Assembly (NCBI RefSeq): GCF_019175385.1
Contig: NC_083339.1
Span: forward strand, 116,111,601 to 116,175,600
Direction: 5' to 3'
DNA length: 64,000 nucleotides
Source: Lycium barbarum
Lineage: Eukaryota > Streptophyta > Magnoliopsida > Solanales > Solanaceae
Made by a program: the position numbers and the translations under genes. The first letter of the stretch is position 1. Each line of letters starts with the position of its first letter. The notes beneath the pieces were generated by a model that did no database searches, had not been told where the DNA came from, and was given only the letters and a program-made list of their open reading frames with translations. Shown in pieces: positions 20,811-32,921 of the stretch.

Positions 20811-22178
20811 CAAACCCATCGCCAACCTCCTGTGATCGTCCAGTTCTTTCACTTGAACACCTCAAATGACCTTTGTTCCATTTAGACACTTCAGGTGGGC
20901 AACTAATGTTCCATTTAGACACTTTTTTCACAATCAGCTAAAATTGCAAAATGGGTGTCATACACTCGCGGATGACGTGGCATGGTGACTAATTAAAATA
21001 GGAAATGTGGCAATTGGGTGTAAAATAATAATTTAAAAATCAATTACAAGAAAAAAGAAAATAAAAAAAAATTATTTTTCACCAAAATAAATAAATAAAT
21101 TACCTAATTTTCTAAACACACCCCCCCCCCACACCTACACCACCCCTCCTTCCCCCTTTCTACACCTCTACTACTGCTGGGCACCATTTTTTTTTTCTAA
21201 CGGCTCCATTTTTATTTTTTTGTTTTCATTTGATTTTGATCCATTTTGGAAGCATATAATTCAAAATTGGGCACTAATCTATAGCCCCAATTCATTATTT
21301 TGTTTTTTGTTTTTTGTTTTTTGTTTTTGCAGTCCTCCAATTCGGAAATTCGATTTTCGAATTTGAAGCTTTAAGTTACGTTAATAGAGAGTTCCTCAAA
21401 TCTCAACCAAACAGCACCAAATTTCGGATTCGAACTCCACTCGACGTTCCGGTTCTTTTGAGATATCACTCACTCAAAATGGAGCCCATTTGAGGCAACT
21501 TGAAAATTCAAATTGGAAGCTCTGAGCTTCAACAATGGCGGCTTCAGCTTTCTTCTTCAATGGAGATATGCTACATTCGGGGAAAAAATTGCAGTCGGGA
21601 AGGCTGTGTATTAAAAGAAAAAAAAAGTGACCTCCATGGAAGGAGCTTAGAAGCCCTGAAAGAGAAAATAATTAAATCAATTAGGTGCGCTAAATATTGT
21701 TCTTAAGAGCATTAAGAACTTGTTCATGAAGTATTCAGGAGTTTGGTTGAGAATCAAAGTTGTTTGAATGATTTTTGGAGCTGGGTTTGACGAGGAACAT
21801 ATTGCACAGTGAAAAAAAAAATTACAACCAGTGGTGGTGTCAATTTGTTAATTTGCAGTGGAAGGGTTTGTCAATTATCACTGTTATGTTGGAAAACTTA
21901 TCCGGTGGTGGTGTTGCGGTAAGTTGATGGTTTATGGTGGAGGAAGTGTTGGAATGAAAGAGAAGAAAGAAGAAGACATAAAAAATAAAAATAAAATCGT
22001 AAAATTAAGCCCTTCACGCGCCTGTTTTGTGTGAAGGTCACACAATTTTCCAACTCAGAGAAAAGTGCATAAATGGAACATCAGTTGCTCACCTGAGGTG
22101 TCTATATGGAACAACGGTCGCTTGAGGTGTTCAAGTGAAAGAATTGAACGACCACAGGGGGCTGGTGGTGGGTTTGGC
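20811..22178. mobile_element. MULE-like TIR element M1 (non-autonomous)
   Basis: Long terminal inverted repeats: 20811-20935 pairs with about 22060-22178 (shared blocks TTCTTTCACTTGAACACCTC and TGTTCCAT.TAGACAC). The left end coincides with the Athila LTR end, so Athila probably inserted into or beside this TIR and the left TSD cannot be checked. The interior contains a 150-bp stretch (21395-21545) homologous to MULE M2 (56110-56265). No transposase is seen. Confidence 0.65.
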
Positions 22179-22302
22179 CTTCATTATCGTCAGCGTCCCA
22201 ATACAGTTGCGTATTTGCGACAAATCCAATCAATAAATAACATAATACATACTTATTGAAGCAAACAATCACCTACTATATATTCTTAGAGTTTTCATGA
22301 AA
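22179..22302. other. Short host flank, left half of Helitron target repeat
   Basis: Contains 22271-22302 (ctactatatattcttagag...catgaaa), which continues after the Helitrons at 26742. Nothing else seen. Confidence 0.6.
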
Positions 22303-24149
22303 CTAGTAAACTTGTCTGCGCTTCGCGCGGTCTTAAGAAACATCCATATATATATATAAAAAGATAATCAAGCTAATAACAGATTCACATATTATCCCTT
22401 TTTTTATGAGAAAGAAAACACTAACAAATAACATTTTTTGGATTCTAAAAGTTAAAAAAAAAAAATTATTATTGTCTAACTGTTGATTATCATGCTCTTC
22501 ACTAATAGTACAGATATAACATTTCAAAATTATAATAGCATTAGTTAAACAAAGTAAACTTAGAAGAGAAGGAACAAAAACTATTTTGTTTAAATCCTAA
22601 AAATAAAAATAATTACAATCTAATATGACAAATTTATTTTCTTTATCTCTCAGACTAAGATGAGATTATGTACTCTTCTAAATTCTTACTTTGAACTTCT
22701 AAAATAATAGGGTTGAGTTTTCAACAATCTATAAGAACAAATTAAAATCTTAACTACGTCAAATTACCAGGCAATTTAAGTCTAGTTAAGCACCAAATTC
22801 GCCATTTAAAAAGAACTAATAATTCGAATAATTCTCAGTAAATAATTTTCACGCTCTAAATCAGAATATTATTTAAGTTAGTGATATAATGAGTGATGCT
22901 TTCTACTTTTTTTTAAAAAAAAAATTAAGTTATATGATCATATAGCATATAGCCTATTGTAATATGTTATTTTCTTAAATTATCACATTACATGTCCTCT
23001 TAGAAACATTTATGAACTGTCAACGCATAGATAGATTAATGCCTTGTTAATTACCTTTTAAATGGCTAATGGAATGTTTGTATTTCTTGGCATAACTTTT
23101 AAGATGCACGACCCTAGGTTGTAAAAACCTCTAGCCTTTTTATTGCTCCCATCTTCACAAAATACTTTTCTGTTTGCAAGAAAGAATTACTTGTTGATAA
23201 ACTGAATTCGAAATAACCTTTTCGATAAAGCCTTTGACATGAAAATGAACGTCAAACTATTGAACTAAAACTAAAAGTAGAAAGGTTTTTTGTGCATTTA
23301 CCTTGTCCAAAAAAGCAAAGAAAAAAATAAAACTTTATCCATCTTTTTTCCACTCCATAGCATTTGACACAAAGATAACTCAAATCATAGTAAGCAGAAT
23401 GAAGTTGTTGTAAAAGTAAGCTGCTTTAATGCCTTCCTAAAGTTTTCAAGAACTTTCTTAGATCTCACCTTGTCGCCATGCCTTAGCCCCTGAATCAATA
23501 ATAATGATCAATGAAACCATAGCTAATTGGTAGGTGATAATGTGAAAACCATTGTATTGATATGAGAGAGCGTAGAGTAAATGAGAATCATCCAATTTTT
23601 TCACACAGCAATAGGGGTAAAAAGTTGGCCAAGGAAACCTCAGTAGACCTATGTGTCTTATATGGTGATTGGTGAAATTTGATTCAGCTCTAATTTTGTA
23701 ACGACACTATATGACAGCAAATTAAATAAATTTGCATTATTAGTTTCTATCTCTTCCAGCTGGTGAAATTTAATTCACCTCTAATTTTGTAACCAAAAAC
23801 CCACGCTGTTGAATAGTTTTGTGATCTTTCATTTCCTAAACGTTTTCTACATTTACTTTCTTAAGCAATTGAGGAGATTATGTTTAAAAATTATTTAATG
23901 ATACAAAAATAAATAGTATACAATTACAATTTTAGGGGAATAGGTCGTGGAGGACTAAACGTCAATAATGCAATTCTCCTCATTTAATAATGTAATTATT
24001 TAGCCACTTTTAGATTTTAAAAGATAAATTAAATAGAAAGATTAGGAGAAAAAAGCAAAAAAAAAAACACAAAAAAGATAAATAGCAATGGTAGCCATAG
24101 AGAGGTGTCACATCATCTTATCTATGCCTAGCTTTATTATATATATAGA
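22303..24149 (-). mobile_element. Helitron H1 (non-autonomous), minus strand
   Basis: On the minus strand it starts TCTATATATATAATAAAGC (5' end at 24149) and ends with a GC hairpin (GCGCGAAGCGC) followed by CTAG (22303-22306), with host A at 22302. It is AT-rich and without genes. It contains two similar short blocks near 23670 and 23757 (ggtgaaattt.attca.ctctaatttt). Confidence 0.75.
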
Positions 24150-24848
24150 CTAGTGAATTAGCCCGCGCTGCGCATGGTCGTTAAAGAAAATCAAAATATG
24201 GCTAAACAACTATTGTTAATTTTTTTTAATTGAAAAGATCAATCATCGATCAATTTGATCTTTTTCTCTGTTCTTCAACTAATACAATCTGTTGTTCTAA
24301 CCGTATTTGCAAGGTTGATACCAACAACAACAACATACCCAGTTAAATCCCACAATATGGGGTTTGGGGAGGGTAAAGTGTACGCAGACCTTATCCCTAC
24401 CTCAGAAGGTAAGAAGGCTATTTCTGAAAGACCCTCGGCTCAAGAGAAACATGACAAAAAAAAAGGTCAAATAAAGGCAAGTTGATCAAAGCAATATGAA
24501 AATGAAACTAACGAAAGCGAAAAAAAGTCATGATAAAGCAGTCTGAAAAGAAGGTAGTATATATCTACCACAGATAAATAAGATAATCGAAGTACAAGAA
24601 ACAATAGATAGTAGTAGGAATCAAAAGACTTTTCAAGGTTAATACCAAATAAGAAAATATCAACTCGACAAAGTCAATATCGAACAAAATGACCCTCCTT
24701 AATTTTGACCCTCCCATCTCGTATGTCACAAGAATCATATGCCACTGGTGTGGCAAAACTGCGCCATTTGGTCATAGTTTTTTATTTAGGTATTTCTAGA
24801 AAATATTTTAAGTTAAAAATTTTGTTTCACACTTTTACAAATTTATTG

Positions 24849-24879
<31 letters not shown>

Positions 24880-26741
24880 AAAAGGAAGAAGATCGCATAT
24901 TCTCATTAGCTTACATTTTTAAAATCTCCTTTTTTATTATTTTTCATGACTCTCTACCCTTCTTTTTCATATGTTTTTCCCTTATTGTTTTCCATCTTAA
25001 TAATTTTTGCTCACGTAATCATACTCTTCTTTGTATTCATACCAACATTTTTTTTTCGGTTCTCCCGTTTTCACACTCTCTTTTTTATGTTCTTACCTTT
25101 TCTTGTTCAATTCCTCCATAAAATCAGTAACTATCATTATCCTTCTTTTAAACAATCAAGTCAAATTCGTCTTTCTCTTTTTACTAATTTAATGGAATGA
25201 TTAAAAAAATTCATATCCTAATCATGATTTATGTGCTATATTAACCATTCATAAATAATCTTGGTTATCTTCTGCTTGTATCTTCTACATTTGGTTTATA
25301 AAAATCACATGTCGATAAAGTTCATCAATGTACTCCAATATTTTTTAAAAAAAATAAATTAATTTACTCCAATATTTATCAGGAATTATTCATTCTTGAT
25401 GAGTATTTTTACGAATGATCTTGCTTTTGCAATTTTAAACAAATTTTTAAATCTTCCATGTGGACTGCAGTAATATGTGAAAATGTGAAACTTGAGGACC
25501 GCATTAATTTTACATATCAATAAATAACTTTCTTATAAATTGAAATGTAGTTTGAAGATTACAAACTAATTTTACATTCTCATATTACATCAATAGATTT
25601 GTTATGTCAATCCACATGATAGTGGAAAGATATATAGATACTTCCTTAAGAAACACACACGTATAGGTTGACTTCCTTACCCTGCTTCTACTTTGGAAAA
25701 CACTCTAGACACGCAAAAAATGAATCTCACCAATGAAAAAAGAAACAGAAGAATAGATAATTAAGCAAGTAAAACCTTTAGAGAAAGCTATAATTATGAG
25801 TTGAAAAGGAAAGAAGAACCACTTCATACCTACAAATAATTTCTCTCAAAACAATTTCGAACAGTGATAGTTAAAGCATTACCATCTCAATAGCCTACTA
25901 TGTTTGTATGTCGGTCCGGTCTTAAGAGCAAACTAAAAAAACTGTTACATGAAATGGGAAAAAAGAAAAAGGGGAAAAGTTGTTGACAAAAAAGAATGCT
26001 AGAATAGTTAAAGTAGAAACTTGTAATTCTATAAATTAACAAATAGAAAATATCAAAAATGACATTGCAATTTGATCCGTATCTTGGGTAAGATCCTTTT
26101 CTATTGCTATATAGTATGTCCTCGTAGCCATAGTGAGATTAGGACAAAGAAAATTACATAGTGTTAATCTTCATCATCATCTGCAACAAAAGTCCTAATG
26201 AGATTAGGACAAGAGAAAATACAAGATTACAAAGAATCTACTAATTGTAGACTACACATAACATAAAAGAAAGCTACTCCAACCAAGTTACAGAGCCTAG
26301 CTAGAAGAATAACTTTCAATTATGGCTTCTCTGAATGATATCTCAATTTTTCCATGTTATACCAATAGGATTTGCTCATAAGGAAAGAAAAGGTTCTTGA
26401 AAGAGATTAAATCACCACCTTTCCCTGGCTGGTCTCTTAATTCTCCTATATTAGCATACCATTAAGAGGATCTTCTAATGTAAAATTAAATAATTGGGGG
26501 TTATGAACATGAAAGGTTTGAGAGTTATGGATATTATTACTATCAATTAAGAGTAAAATTTATGAAGATATAAAGGTGTGAGTTATGGAGATGACTTTTT
26601 AAAATAAAATAATTGAGATAAATGAGAAAAAAGTAAAAAAAAAAAAAAAACAGAAAAAAAATAAATAGAATTCTTGGTCAAAGAAAGGTGTCATGTCACC
26701 TTGTCTATGTCTAACTTTATATTATATAATATATATATAGA
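24150..26741 (-). mobile_element. Helitron H2 (non-autonomous), minus strand, abutting H1
   Basis: Minus-strand 5' end TCTATATATATATTATAT at 26741; the 3' hairpin GCGCAGCGC and CTAG are at 24150-24175. The terminal parts match H1 (same family). It is followed by T at 26742, giving the A|T target shared with H1. It contains a TS-type SINE fragment (24316-24450) and a poly-A run (24857-24883). No Rep/helicase is seen. Confidence 0.75.
24316..24450 (-). mobile_element. TS-type SINE fragment
   Basis: On the minus strand it contains ctgaggtagggataaggtct, gcgtacactttaccc and a (TTG)n-type end near 24325-24340, matching from memory the 3' part of the Solanaceae TS SINE. The tRNA-like 5' part is not evident. 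Confidence 0.65.
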
Positions 26742-26960
26742 TTATTAACATGCCCATCCAATTGCGGTAGGTATATATATTCTTGGAGTTTTAATGAAAT
26801 TATTAACATGCCTATCCAATTGCGGTAGGTAAACCCTCAATTATATATTCTTAGGTGATTAACATGCCCACCTACTATATATTCTTAAGAGTTTTAATGA
26901 AATTATTAACATGCCCATCCAATTGCAGTAGGTAAAACCTCAATTATAAACTGGTAGTCG
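26742..26960 (+). repeat. Host tandem repeat around the Helitron target
   Basis: About three partial units with ttattaacatgcccatccaa, ttgcggtaggta and tattcttaagagttttaatg. The unit at 26870-26935 is an unoccupied version of the junction split by H1+H2. Confidence 0.75.
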
Positions 26961-26999
26961 TTTCAAAATAAAGCAGCTAAAATGCTTTATTTAATTATA

Positions 27000-27073
27000 C
27001 TAGATGGATTATGCCCGTGTGCACACTTTGGATTATAGTGTATCTATGTTTATGTAGTTGTGTTTGGATAGTG

Positions 27074-27126
<53 letters not shown>

Positions 27127-28436
27127 TACGTTCAAAACACGATTAATATAACATTGCTGTTTGTGTTCCATATCTAAAACTTTATTATATTCGTGTTTGA
27201 TATGAATACAAAGTCGGCAAAAATTTATTAATACTTTTTAAAAAAGAAGACTTGTTTAAAAGGAAACTATTTTCCTCTCTTTGAGATAAAACAATAGTAA
27301 TATTTAAGCATCAGTTGATACTTTCAATTTTAATTCGATTAATTTTAAAGTGTAAATACTTATTATTTTTTATCAAATTTTGATTTGGATAATTCTAATT
27401 CAAATTATTAAATTAATTTTACATGTTTAAAACGAAACAAAGTAGAAATTGATTTTCTATTTAAACGAGAATATTATTTTTAAATTTTTGGTAAATATTC
27501 TCAGTTTAGCTCATTTTACTTGTCATGTTGTCTTTTGCATGGTTTTTTAAGGAAACGTGAATTAGAATTATAATTTGACTAATTTACCTTATTTATTATT
27601 TGATCCTCATTTGATATTAATCTCTTTTCACATTTATTAGAGTAAGAATAAAAATGAAAAAGTAATTAAATTCTATGTTATTTTAAAATATAAATATTTT
27701 AAGTATATTTATTTTAGTAAACATAACAAATAAATGACATGGAGGAATAGCAAATACAGCAATTAAATATCTAGATTAGATCTCAGGCTAATATAAGAAA
27801 AGAAAGGAAATTGTATGTATTTGCCTACTTAACCTTTTGAAGAAAAGCAATAATATGGGTCCATATTTTTTGTTGTGCAATAATTTCAGTTGCTCCCACT
27901 AATGGGTTGATACGCATGTGGCAATGAATCCACTATTATTGACTTGATGGGGATACTTTGGGAATTACATGGATATTGTTTGATTTTTTAATATATGGGG
28001 TGCACGTTTTTTTTTTTTTTTTTTTTTGACATTGCTTGTTTTTTTAATATGAGTTTACTTTTTTTTTTTCATGAGTTTGGAGAGGGTGGGGTCCACTTTT
28101 TTTTTTATGAGTTTGGAGAGGGTGCTCTCTTTTTTTTTTAATATTGCTTGGCGTTTTTAGTATGGGGTCCACCTTATTTCTTTTTTTAAGAGTGACTGAC
28201 GACGAAGCATGGGTAAACCGATGCTTCTATATAGTAGAAAAATAGAAATATAATAAAGTATTCCTATCTAACTTTTAGAAGAGTTGGTAATATAAAATAT
28301 AAAATGTTATTTTTTTGCTCTAAAATAAAAAAGTGGGTGGGACCACAAAGGATTTTTTTTACCCTTAAATAAAAAAGTGGGACCAAAGGACGGACGACGA
28401 TCTTGCTTATAAACCGGCTCTTCTATATAGTAGTAA
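27000..28436 (-). mobile_element. Helitron-like/AT-rich repeat, first copy of a 1.2-kb duplication
   Basis: 27000-27003 is CTAG preceded by A, with a hairpin GTGTGCACAC (27017-27026) beside it, as at a minus-strand Helitron 3' end. The body from 27076 repeats at 28439-29650. The right side ends in gaagcat...atgcttctatatagt (28205-28236), with a second related end at about 28395-28432. (TA)n at 27076-27125. No gene. Confidence 0.4.
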
Positions 28437-28438
28437 AG

Positions 28439-28470
<32 letters not shown>

Positions 28471-29650
28471 GTTCAAAACACGATTAATATAACATTATAG
28501 TTTGTGCTTCGTATCCAAAACTTTATTATATTAGTATTTGCTACGAATACAAAGTTGGCAAAAATTTATTAATACTTTTTAAAAGAAAAGACTTATTTAA
28601 AAGGAAACTATTTTCCTCTTTTTGAAATAAAACAATAGTAATATTTAAGCATCAGTTGATACTTTGAATTTTAATTCGATTAATTTAAATGTGTAAAATA
28701 TTCTATTGTTAATGTATATAGATTGGGCCTAAACAATACCTATTATTTTTTATCAAATTTTGATTTGGATAATTCTAATTCAAATTATTATATTAATTTT
28801 ATATGTTTAAAATGAAACAAAGTAGAAATTTGATTTTCTATTTAAATGAAGAACTACTATTTTTTAATTTTTGGTAAATATTTTTAGTTCAGCTCATTTT
28901 ACTTGTCATGTTGTCTTTTACACGGGTTTTTAAGGAAACATCAATTAGAATTATAATTTCACTAATTTACCTTATTAATTATTTGATCTCCATTTAATAT
29001 TATTTCTTCTTTTATGACATTAACCTTTTTTCACATTTATTAGAGTAAGGAAAAAAATGAAAAAGTAATTAAATTCTATCTTATTTTAAAATATGAGTAT
29101 TTTAAGTATATTTATTTTAGTAAACATAACAAATAAATACCATGGCGGAATAGCAAATACAATAGTTCAATATCTAGATTACATCTCAGGCTAATATAAA
29201 AAAAGAAAGAAAATTGTATGGTTTGGCTACTTAACCTTTTTAAAAAAAAAAAGCAATAATATGAGGTCCATGTTTTTTGCTGTACAATAATTTCATTTGC
29301 TTCCACTAATGGGTTGATACCCGTGTGGCAATGAATCCATCATTATTGATTTAATGAGATACTTTAAAAATTACATGAATATTGTTTGATTTTTGAATAT
29401 GGGATGCACTTTTTTTTTTTTTTGACGCTGTTTGTTTTTTTAATATGGGATTCACTTTTTTTTTTTTTTTTGATATTACTTGATTTTGTTAATATGAGAT
29501 TTACTTTTTTTTTCCGTGAGTTTGGAAATGGTGGGTTCCACTTTTTTTGTTTTTTTTTAAATATTATTTGGTGTTTAGTATGGGGCCCACACTTTTTTTT
29601 AATAGAGGACGGACGACGAAGCATGGGTCTAAACCCATGCTTCTATATAG
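28439..29650. repeat. Second copy of the 1.2-kb AT-rich duplication
   Basis: Starts with (TA)n 28439-28468 and then follows the first copy (gttcaaaacacgattaatat; aaagttggcaaaaatttatt). It ends at a perfect hairpin (29618-29643, 11-bp stem GAAGCATGGGT) and ctatatagt. Several poly-T runs near 29410-29600. No gene. Confidence 0.6.
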
Positions 29651-29759
29651 TTAAAATAAAAAGGTGTGCATATTGTTCATGAGAATTGAGGACAATATAT
29701 ATATATAGTGGACATGTTTAAGTGGTGGGCTACGTCTCTATCTATCTATCAAAAAGATA

Positions 29760-30696
29760 GGCAAAACTACGCATATATACATGTTAAAGAGAAATATTTA
29801 CGAAACGTGATGATAGTTTTTCTTATTTCCAAAACATAACGATATTTTACGAAACATGATGGATTTTCATATATTTTTCGTTTTTTAATTTTATTTTCAG
29901 AAAATATTTTTTTAAATTTTTTTTAAATAAAATAAAAATAAAAAATTATTTTAAACTTATAAAAAACAAATTGTTTGCTCAAAGGCTTAAAAAATTACCT
30001 CAAGTTTTTGTGTATGAAAAATGTATGTGTAAGCGAAATTTTTAATATAGTTTTTCATACACAAAATGTGAATGAAATTCTAAGTCTTGAGCGAGATATA
30101 CACATTTCATACCATTTTCATACATAAAATTTTGAGCCTAATGTTTAAGTCTTGATCGAGATATACACATTTCATACGTTTTTCATACACAAAATTTGAG
30201 CGAATTTTTAAGCCTTGAGCAAGATATACACATTTCATACACAAAAAATTAAGCGATTATTTTAGAGTCTTGAATGTTGTATCAAAGTTGTATACAATGT
30301 TGTTGTGGTTGTATTAATTTTAGAGAAATCTAACATGAACTTTATACACGAAAATGTGAGCGAAATTCTAAGCCTTGAGCGAGACACAAATTTCATACTG
30401 TTTTCATACATACAATTTTTAGGGGTTCTTTTTTAAGCCTTGAACGAGATATACAAATTTCATACAGTTTTCATACACTATATTTTGAGCGAACTTTTTA
30501 AGCCTTGAGCGAGATATACACATTTCATACAACTTTCATACATAGATTTTTGAGTGAAAAAAATAAAAAATAAAAAATTTGTCTTAAAAAAAGTATGTTT
30601 GTTATAGGGTTTGTAATGTTATGTTTTGTAAATAAAAAACTATTGTCACGTTTCGTAAATATTTCTTCTTAGTATGTATATATACGTAATTTACCC
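29760..30696. mobile_element. MULE-like TIR element M3 with internal tandem repeats
   Basis: TIRs of roughly 70-90 bp: 29760 on (acgcatatatacat, agaaatatttacgaaacgtg) pairs with the complement of 30600-30696. Candidate 9-bp TSD AAAAAGATA (29751-29759) against AAAAAGAAA (30697-30705), one mismatch. Between about 29990 and 30560 are degenerate repeats of ttgagcgagatatacacatt followed by tcatac. No ORF. Confidence 0.65.
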
Positions 30697-30705
30697 AAAA
30701 AGAAA

Positions 30706-31431
30706 ATGGGAAGCCTGTGCTTGCACGGGCCAACACAAAAAATGAGTCGGTCTGATAACAAAATTATGAAAGTTTTATTACATAAACACAATTACAATTC
30801 AAATTGCATTTGTTATAATCCTATATTTTTACGTACGGACTAACGGGTTGAGCGCTAGCTTTAATGAGCTCCTTGCCTTCCACGATTGTAATGAAGGGTT
30901 CAAATCCCATTAATCCCGTATAATTCCTTTTTCCTAATTGCTATCTCTCCGGATGTAATACGAAGATTTTTTTTTTAAAAAAAAAGTACAAAACAACTAC
31001 TGTATCTTAATCCTTTTTAAAGAATATATGTACACACGTCATAGTGTTTTTCGGGTTCAATCTAAATCCACCTTTTTTATTTTAGTTTTCTCTATGTTTA
31101 GCTTTAATTTTTCATGAACTTATTATGACTCAGTTTCGAATACACCCCTTATATTTTAAAATCAAACACTTATACCTCCTATGCTACGAGAATTATGCAC
31201 CTTCACCCTATGAGGTATATTTGTAATAGGTATATTAAAATGTAACTATGAAAAATAAATTACAATTATAAATAAGCCTTTTATGTATTTATTTTATGAA
31301 ATTTAATAAAGAAGATAATATTTCTTTGAATATCTTTATTCACGCATTTGATTAAAATAGAGAATAAATATTTCTGAAACATGTATCTTTAGAAACTTAT
31401 TAATAAGAAATGAATACAACTTACTTAATAA
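30706..31431. other. AT-rich intergenic sequence with a possible SINE relic
   Basis: A hairpin GTGCTTGCAC sits at 30718-30727. 30842-30925 has a box-B-like GGGTTCAAATCCC (30896-30908) and weaker box-A-like sequence about 50 bases upstream, suggesting a tRNA-derived SINE remnant. No gene. Confidence 0.35.
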
Positions 31432-31436
31432 GATAT

Positions 31437-32747
31437 TGATGAGTCGTGAAATTACGCGATATTCGATGCTAATTCCTTAAGTTTTTGTGACTCTTTAAGC
31501 ACTTTTGTTGTTACTTTTTGTGTTTTTATGTTGTTTTGTAGGAAAAGATGCCCGGAGAGCATAAAAGAGCAAAATGGATCAAAATGGACCAAAATGGAAC
31601 AAAATAGAGCAAAACAAGCCAAGTAGCTGAAATGAGTGATCGGAAGAAACCAAGTGAAAGAAAGTCAAAAAGAGACCAAACTGGACCATTTTGCAAAACT
31701 GTCAAAACTGGACAGTTTTGCAAAAACGGGACAGATTTGCAAAACTGTCAAAAGTGGACAGTTTTGCAAAAACGGGCAGAATTGCAAAAACAGAAATATG
31801 GGGGCAGATTTTGACATTTTTTGGACTTGGAAAAATAGAGGGCAGCTACAAAAGAGAGATTTGGGGCATATCATTTTCATCTTTGGTCATTTTGCAAGTT
31901 TTGGAGGCTAGGGTTTTCACCTACACCATTGGAGGAGAAGATTGGAGCACTTTAATGAGATAATTCTTAAACCTTTCTTCAATTCCTTGTTTTGTATTGA
32001 ATATTTTAGTGTGTAGTATTTCATTTCTAGACTTGAATCTTGTTTATGAAAATATTCTTGATTAAAGTTTGGATTGAAACTCTTGTTTTGCTTATGTATT
32101 GAATGATTCTTATTGCTATTGAAGTGGGTCTTTGTTGATTTAATTAATCTCGTTCTTGAATGTTTCCAAAGGGATTAGCTAACCCTAGGACTCACCCATT
32201 TACTTAGATTGAGCTTGGGAAAGGAAATCTAGGTTGGGAAAGATTAATTAACAAGAATTTGGGTTATTAAACTCATCTAATAACTTGAGCTCGGAAGAGG
32301 ATAGTTACTTGAGGTTAAATTGATTGTGCCTAATATCACACTCTAAGGCTTGGAAAAGCTTAGAGTGAAATTCATTGATTTGGTTGGAAGACTTTCAATG
32401 AGATTTTAGAAATCATTATCTATTGACATAAACCCGTTCTTAGTTGTAAAATCGTGAAATACATTGGATCGTTACTTGAGTGTAATCTCCTATTATCCAT
32501 GCTTGTGGCCATTGATCATTTTACTCGCTTTCTAGGTAATTTTACATTTCCGCATTAGACATAATTTTCTCAAAAACCCAAAATATCATTTATCGTTTGG
32601 CTTTAGCGTAGTTGGTGAAAGTTCCTTACTTTCTTAATCGCCTAGCATATTGTTCCCTGTGGGATCGACCCCGACTCATAGTTGAGTAAATATATTGCAT
32701 ACGACCGTGTACACTTTCTCTTTGAGGAGTGTATTTGGACGTTATCA
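31437..32747 (+). repeat. E2 5' LTR
   Basis: Contains five or so short dyad repeats with AACTGTC/GACAGTT (31680-31770), and near the 3' end GTGGGATCGACCCC. Confidence 0.95.
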
Positions 32748-32751
32748 AAAA

Positions 32752-32769
32752 TGGCGCCGTTGCCGGGGA
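32752..32769 (+). promoter_or_regulatory. E2 primer binding site
   Basis: TGGCGCCGTTGCCGGGGA, four bases after the LTR; complementary to the tRNA-Asp 3' end. Confidence 0.92.
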
Positions 32770-32849
32770 ACAATTTGGCGTATTTGAGTTAGTTTGGGAT
32801 TTAAGCTAACTTGTTTTGGTTCAAACTTTCATTGCTTTATTTTATCTAA

Positions 32850-32921
32850 AAAAAAAAAAAAAAAAAAAAACTGTCCAGTTTTTGCTTCTGCAAAACTGTT
32901 CAGTTTTTTTTTTTTTTTAAA
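32850..32921 (+). repeat. E2 leader: poly-A/T and ACTG-type dyads
   Basis: Poly-A run, ACTGTCCAGT, tttgcttctgcaaa, ACTGTTCAGT, poly-T, then the ORF start. A shorter version of the E1 array at 5505-5683. Confidence 0.8.

Noticed and set aside
20811..20815. Confirmed TSD for Athila (caaac)
   Set aside because: The left flank is outside the window, so it cannot be confirmed here.
24946..25200. Phe/Leu-rich ORF in Helitron H2
   Set aside because: Low-complexity T-rich sequence without homologue-like motifs or gene context.
30842..30925. A tRNA gene
   Set aside because: Box B-like sequence is present but there is no cloverleaf; a SINE remnant is more likely.
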